Assembly (NCBI RefSeq): GCF_009827595.1
Contig: NZ_WTYT01000003.1
Span: 434,001-498,000, forward strand
Origin: Altericroceibacterium endophyticum
Lineage (GTDB): Bacteria > Pseudomonadota > Alphaproteobacteria > Sphingomonadales > Sphingomonadaceae
DNA: 64,000 nt
Direction: 5' to 3'
Part shown: positions 14,701 through 20,700 of the stretch, piece after piece
How positions within the stretch are numbered: position 1 is the first letter of the stretch
Layout: the number at the start of each line of letters is the position of its first letter
The notes under the pieces: model-generated
Database searches by the model: none
The model's input: the letters and a program-made list of their open reading frames with translations, nothing else
What the model was told of the DNA's origin: nothing
Position numbers and translations under genes: made by a program

Positions 14701-17700
14701 AAATGGGCGGAGAGTCCTGGATGATCGTGGAAGGCGATGCCGGGGATGAGGTAACCACCATTGGTTTCATCGCTGGCGGCACGTATGAATATGCAGGTGT
14801 AACCTACAATCTGTACGAACGCGGGCGTGCCAATCTGCTGGTTGATCAATCTGTATCTGTCGCCAATGACGGTAAAGAAGCGGCACCTATCATATATTCT
14901 GATCTGGTGACGGATCACCTTGGGTTTGTCATCCAGGGTACCGCAGCAGGGGATGAACTGGGCTTCTCTGTATCATCGGCTGGTGATGTGAACGGGGATG
15001 GCTTTGACGATCTGGTGGTTGGTGCCAGTCGCGTTGATAGCGGCGGCCTGTTCGATTCCGGTGAGGCCTATGTCATCTATGGCAGTTCCGATGGCTTTGG
15101 CGTGGATGATGGAACCGGCCGAAAGGTCTTGGATGTCGGTGCTCTGACCGCAAGCCAGGGTTACAGCATTACAGGCTCGAATTTTGCAGAAGGCCTGCTG
15201 GGCTATGAGGTCACCGGGGGAGGTGATCTGAATGGCGATGGCATTGCCGATCTGATTGTCTCTGCAACTGAGGCAGGTGACCCACTCAACCCCAACGGCA
15301 ACGGCCAAGTGCACGTTATTTTTGGGACCAAGGGCACAAAGCAAACAGTCGACATAAGCAATTTGGGCCTGAGTGAAGGCTTCATGATCGAATCCACTGA
15401 CGACTCCGCAGACGGTTTTGTATCCCTAGACTTCGTTGGTGATCTGAATGGCGATGGCATCAATGACATTGTCGTGGGCAGTCCCTTTGCAGATCCGAAA
15501 GACAGTAGCGGTTCAGAAGTAAAGAATGCTGGTAGCGTGCTCGTTATCTATGGCCGGGCCGATCAAAACTATGCAAATATCGACTATACGGGAAGCCTTG
15601 TTCCAGACATCGGCTTTGTCATTAATGGCTCGGCGAACGGTGATGTTCTGGGCGTTGCGGTATCGTCAGCAGGTGATGTGAACAATGATGGTATTGATGA
15701 TCTGTTACTCGGTGCCCGGGGTTATGATTATAACGGGACGACCGTCAATAGTGGCGCCGTATTTGTAATCTTTGGCCAGGCCGGGAAAAATCGTGGCACG
15801 CTTGAGACAAATGCGTCGCTTAATAAGAGCGATGGTTTCATCATTAAGGGGACTGACGCGGACGGCAATCTTGGCCTCGGTCTGTCAAATATAGGCGATG
15901 TCAATAATGATGGCATTGATGATCTACTCATCGCCGCACCAAAGACTCCGGGGGGCAGTACAGCTTACATTGTTTATGGTAAGGCTAAGGGTAGCACCTT
16001 TGGTAAGCTGAACCCTGCCGGGGAGGACACGATCGACGTCGATGACCTGACTCCGTCAGAGGGTTTCGTCATCAAGAACGACGAAATAGTCGATTCTCAA
16101 CTTGATTTTGGTCTTGACCTTGCTGGCGATATCAACGGCGATGGTATTGATGACTTCATCATCGGCGCAAAAGATAATGCAAATGGCGGTGAAGCGTTCG
16201 TAATTTTCGGCAGCGATTCCGGATATGGCGCGCTTGTTGGTAGCCAGCAGGTGCTTGATCTTGCTGATCTGACTGCAGAGCAAGGGTTCATTATCCGGGG
16301 TTCTGAAGCTAGCGGCCTCTTGGGCTATTCCGTGTCCGGTGCGGGCGATATTGATGGCGATGGCTACGACGATCTGATCGTCGGTGCACCAACCGGTGAA
16401 GGCAACGGGAATGCCTATATCATCTATGGTCAGGCGAATATGGGGCAGGTGGTCATTGAAGGCACTTCGGGCAATGACGCGCTGACCGGGACTGACAATG
16501 ATGACACGATTATCGCCGGCGCAGGTGACGATGTGGTCTCTGCTGGCGGCGGTAACGATGTGATCCGCAGTGGTTCCGGCGACGATATTATCATCGTTCC
16601 TGATATGAATTTTGCCGATATCGATGGCGGCGGCGGTTTCGATACGCTGGTGCTGGGCGGCGAAGATGTGATTTTCGACCTGACGGACGAAAATGCGCCC
16701 GAAATCTATGATATTGAGAAGATCGATATCTCCGGTTCCGGCGACAATTCGCTGGTGATCGACAAGGACTTCATTTTCGATGCTGGCGGGTTGCGGATGG
16801 ACACCCGCGATTGGCTAATCGTGGCGGGTGATGACGGCGATACCGTGTTGCTGGGCGGTTTCCTGAACGGTGGCGATTATGAATATGAGGGCGTCACCTA
16901 CCAATTGTACGAACGCGGCCGTGTCAGCCTGTTGGTTGAACAGGATGTTTTTGTGCAGCAGGATCCCAATGGCGATGCGCCTTATCTTGATGTTGGTGCG
17001 TTGGCCGAACGGTACGGCTTCATCATCCAGGGCGATGTGGCAGACGACACTCTGGGCAATTCGGTATCGTCTGCGGGTGATGTTAATGGCGACGGCTATG
17101 ATGACCTGATTGTCGGTGCTTATGGCGCTGACAGCGAAGCGGGTACGGCTTATGTGATTTATGGCGGAACCGATGGCTTCGGCGTGGATGACGGGACAGG
17201 CCGCCGGGTGATCGACACGAGCAGCCTATCCACCAGCGAAGGCTTCATCATCCAGGGCAATGCGGCGGCTGACGTTCTGGGCGTTTCCGTATCGTCCGCA
17301 GGTGATGTGAATGGGGATGGTTTGGATGATCTGATTGTCGGTGCTTCTGGCGCCGACAGCCAAACGGGTGAAGCTTATGTGGTTTATGGCCAGGCGAGCA
17401 CCAGCCGCAGCATGATCGACACCAGCAACCTGTCTGTCAGCGAAGGCTTCATCATCCAGGGCAATGCGGCGGCTGACGTTCTGGGCTATTCTGTGTCGTC
17501 TGCAGGTGACATCAATGGCGATGGTGTGGATGATCTGATTGTCGGTGCTTACGGCGTCGACGGCGACACGGGTGAAGCCTATGTAGTTTATGGTCAGACT
17601 GGGACGACCCGTGGCGCGATTAACACCAGCAACCTGACCCCCAGCGATGGTTTCATCATCCAGGGTAATGCGGCGGGTGACCGTCTGGGTTATTCGGTAT

Positions 17701-20700
17701 CGTCCGCAGGTGATGTGAATGGCGATGGTTATGATGATCTGATTGTCGGTGCTCCTCGGGGTGAAAATGGTGGCACTGATGCTGGTGAGGCCTATGTGAT
17801 TTATGGTCAGGCTGGCGCGAGCCGTGGCCTGGTTGACACCAGCAGCCTGACCCCCAGCGATGGCTTCATTATCCAGGGTGATGCGGTGGACGACCGTCTG
17901 GGCTTTTCGGTATCGTCTGCGGGTGACATTAATGGCGATGGCTATGATGATCTGATTGCCGGCGCGCGGTATGGCGATGATGGCGGCAACGACGCGAGTG
18001 AAGCCTATGTGATTTATGGTCAGGCTGGCGCGAGCCGTGGCCTGGTTGACACCAGCAACCTGACCGCCAGCGAAGGCTTCATTATCCAGGGCGATGCGGC
18101 GGGCGACGCTCTAGGTTACGCGGTGTCCTTCGCGGGCGACATCAATGGCGATGGTTTGGAAGACCTGATTGTAGGCGCTTATAGTAGCGATGATGGCGGT
18201 ATTGATGCGGGTGAAGCCTATGTGATTTTTGGCACGACGTCCGGTTTCGGTCAGACTGTTGGGGGCCGGCAGGTTATCGACCTTACCGATCTGACTGCGA
18301 CCGAAGGCTTTGCCATCCGGGGCGATGCGCCGAGCGACTATCTGGGTATTTCTGTATCCTCTGCGGGTGACCTCAATAACGATGGCTATGACGATCTGAT
18401 TGTCGGTGCGCGGCGTGGTGATGATGGCGGCGCTGATGCGGGTGAAGCCTATATCGTCTATGGTGGCCCGCAATGGGGCGTTCTGGGTGATCAGGAAGGC
18501 GTTATTCGGGCCGGAACCAGCGGTGCAAACACCCTGATCGGTGGAAATAATGATGATGTTCTAACCGGCGCGGGAGGGGCGGATTCCATCCGCGGTGGTG
18601 CAGGTGATGATGTTATCTTTGTCTCCGATCTTAACTTTCTCAACGTCAATGGCGGCAGCGGTTTCGATGCGCTGCTGTTGAATGCTGGGCCTGCCAGTTT
18701 CGACTTCACCGCCCTTGATCATACGCGTCTGTCCGGCATCGAACTGATTGATATCGAAGGTACGGATGACAATACGCTGAAGATTGATGCCGAAACGCTG
18801 CTCCAGATCACTGATTGGCGGATGGATGGCGAAGCATGGCTGATCGTTACCGGTAATAGTGGAGACGCCGTCGTAACGCAGGGCTTCACCAATAGTGGCA
18901 CCTATGAATATGGCGGGGAAACCTACAATCTCTATGAACGTGGGCGTGCCAATCTGTTGGTTGAGCAGAATGTCGTCGTTCAGAACGATCTTGCCGGCGC
19001 CGCGCCCTATGTCGATACGACCTTGCTGGGTGAAGAATACGGCTTCGTCATCAAGGGTAGGGACACGAGCACCAACATCCTGACGGGTGCTTCAGTATCG
19101 TCCGCAGGTGATGTGAATGGCGATGGATATGCAGATCTGATTATCGGGGCACCCGATTATGACTCGACATCAGGTGAAGCCTATGTGGTCTATGGCGGAG
19201 CTGATGGCTTTGGCGTGGATGATGGAACCGGTCGGCGCGTTGTCGATCTCACGACACTTTCTGAAAATGTAGGTTTCGTGATCTCCAATGGGGTCAGCGG
19301 TGACTACATGGGGAGCTCGGTATCATCAGCGGGCGACATCAATGGCGATGGTATTGATGATTTGCTTGTCGGCACTGACGGCGGCAATGAATCCTATGTG
19401 ATTTACGGCGTTGGCGGCTCGGGTCGCGACCTTGTCTATGTTCCGACTATGGATAACGAAGACGGGTTCGCGATTATCGGTGGCAATACGGGCGATAATC
19501 TGGGAGTTTCGATCTCCGCCGCTGGTGATGTCAATGGTGATGGTATCGACGATCTGATCGTTGGCGCCAATGACGCCAATTCCAACACCGGTGAAGCCTA
19601 TGTCATCTATGGCGAAACAGGCACCAGCCGGGGTGACGTGAGCGTTGGCAGTCTGTCCAATATTCAGGGCTACACGATCGAGGGGGTCACTGCTGCTGAC
19701 GGTCTTGGTTATGCTGTCTCTTCAGCGGGTGATATCAATGGTGACGGTATCGCCGATCTGATCGTCGGGACCGAAAATGCTGATGAAGTCTATGTCATCT
19801 ATGGCGAAACAGGCACCAACCGTAACACGATTGACCTCAGCTCTTTGTCGCTGGCACAGGGCTTTACGATAACGGCGGGCAGCGCGCAGAGCTATTCAGT
19901 GTCATCCTTGGGCGACGTGAATGGTGATGGTATCGACGATATCATTATCGGTACGCCAGATACCGGCCTCGGCGGTTCCGCCTATGTGATTTACGGTGAA
20001 GCAGGCGCAAACCGCAGCACCGTCAACCTCGCTAGCCTGTCTGGCAGTGCAGGTTTTGTCATCCTGGGTGATGGAGCTAATGATGGGCTGGGCTATTCCG
20101 TATCATCAGCAGGTGATGTGAATGGCGATGGTTATGCCGACATAATTGTCGGAGCGAACAAGGGGGACGACGGCGGCCAGGATGCTGGTGAAGCCTATGT
20201 CATCTTTGGCACTGGACAGGGCTTTGGCCAGGCATTGGGCGGTGTGCAGACGATCGATCTCTCGGACCTCGATGCAACGACAGGCTTCGCAATTCGGGGT
20301 GACTTTGCCGTTGATGAGCTGGGCACTTCAGTCTCCGGCGCTGGTGACATTAATGGTGATGGCTATGACGATCTGATCGTTGGCGCGCCAAATGGTGACG
20401 ATGTCGGCGAAAATGTCGGTGAAGCCTATATCATCTATGGTGGCACGAAATGGGGCATACAGGGTGAGCAAGTTGATGACACGCTGTTCGGTGCGGCTGG
20501 TGCTGACACGCTGATCGGCGGCAATGGCAATGATATCATTCAGGGCAATGGCGGCGCGGATGTGATCCGCGGCGGATCAGGCGATGATATCATCTCTGAG
20601 CCTGATCTCACTTTCGCTGTCATCAACGGTGGTAACGGCATCGACACGCTCGTGCTGGAAGGCGCGGGTGCCAATTTTGATGTCACCTCGCTTGGATCGT

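Noticed and set aside
13992-14918. Minus-strand frames under the giant adhesin (also 420-1313, 21246-22097, 22101-22892)
   Set aside because: They mirror the repeats of the adhesin and repeat among themselves for that reason.
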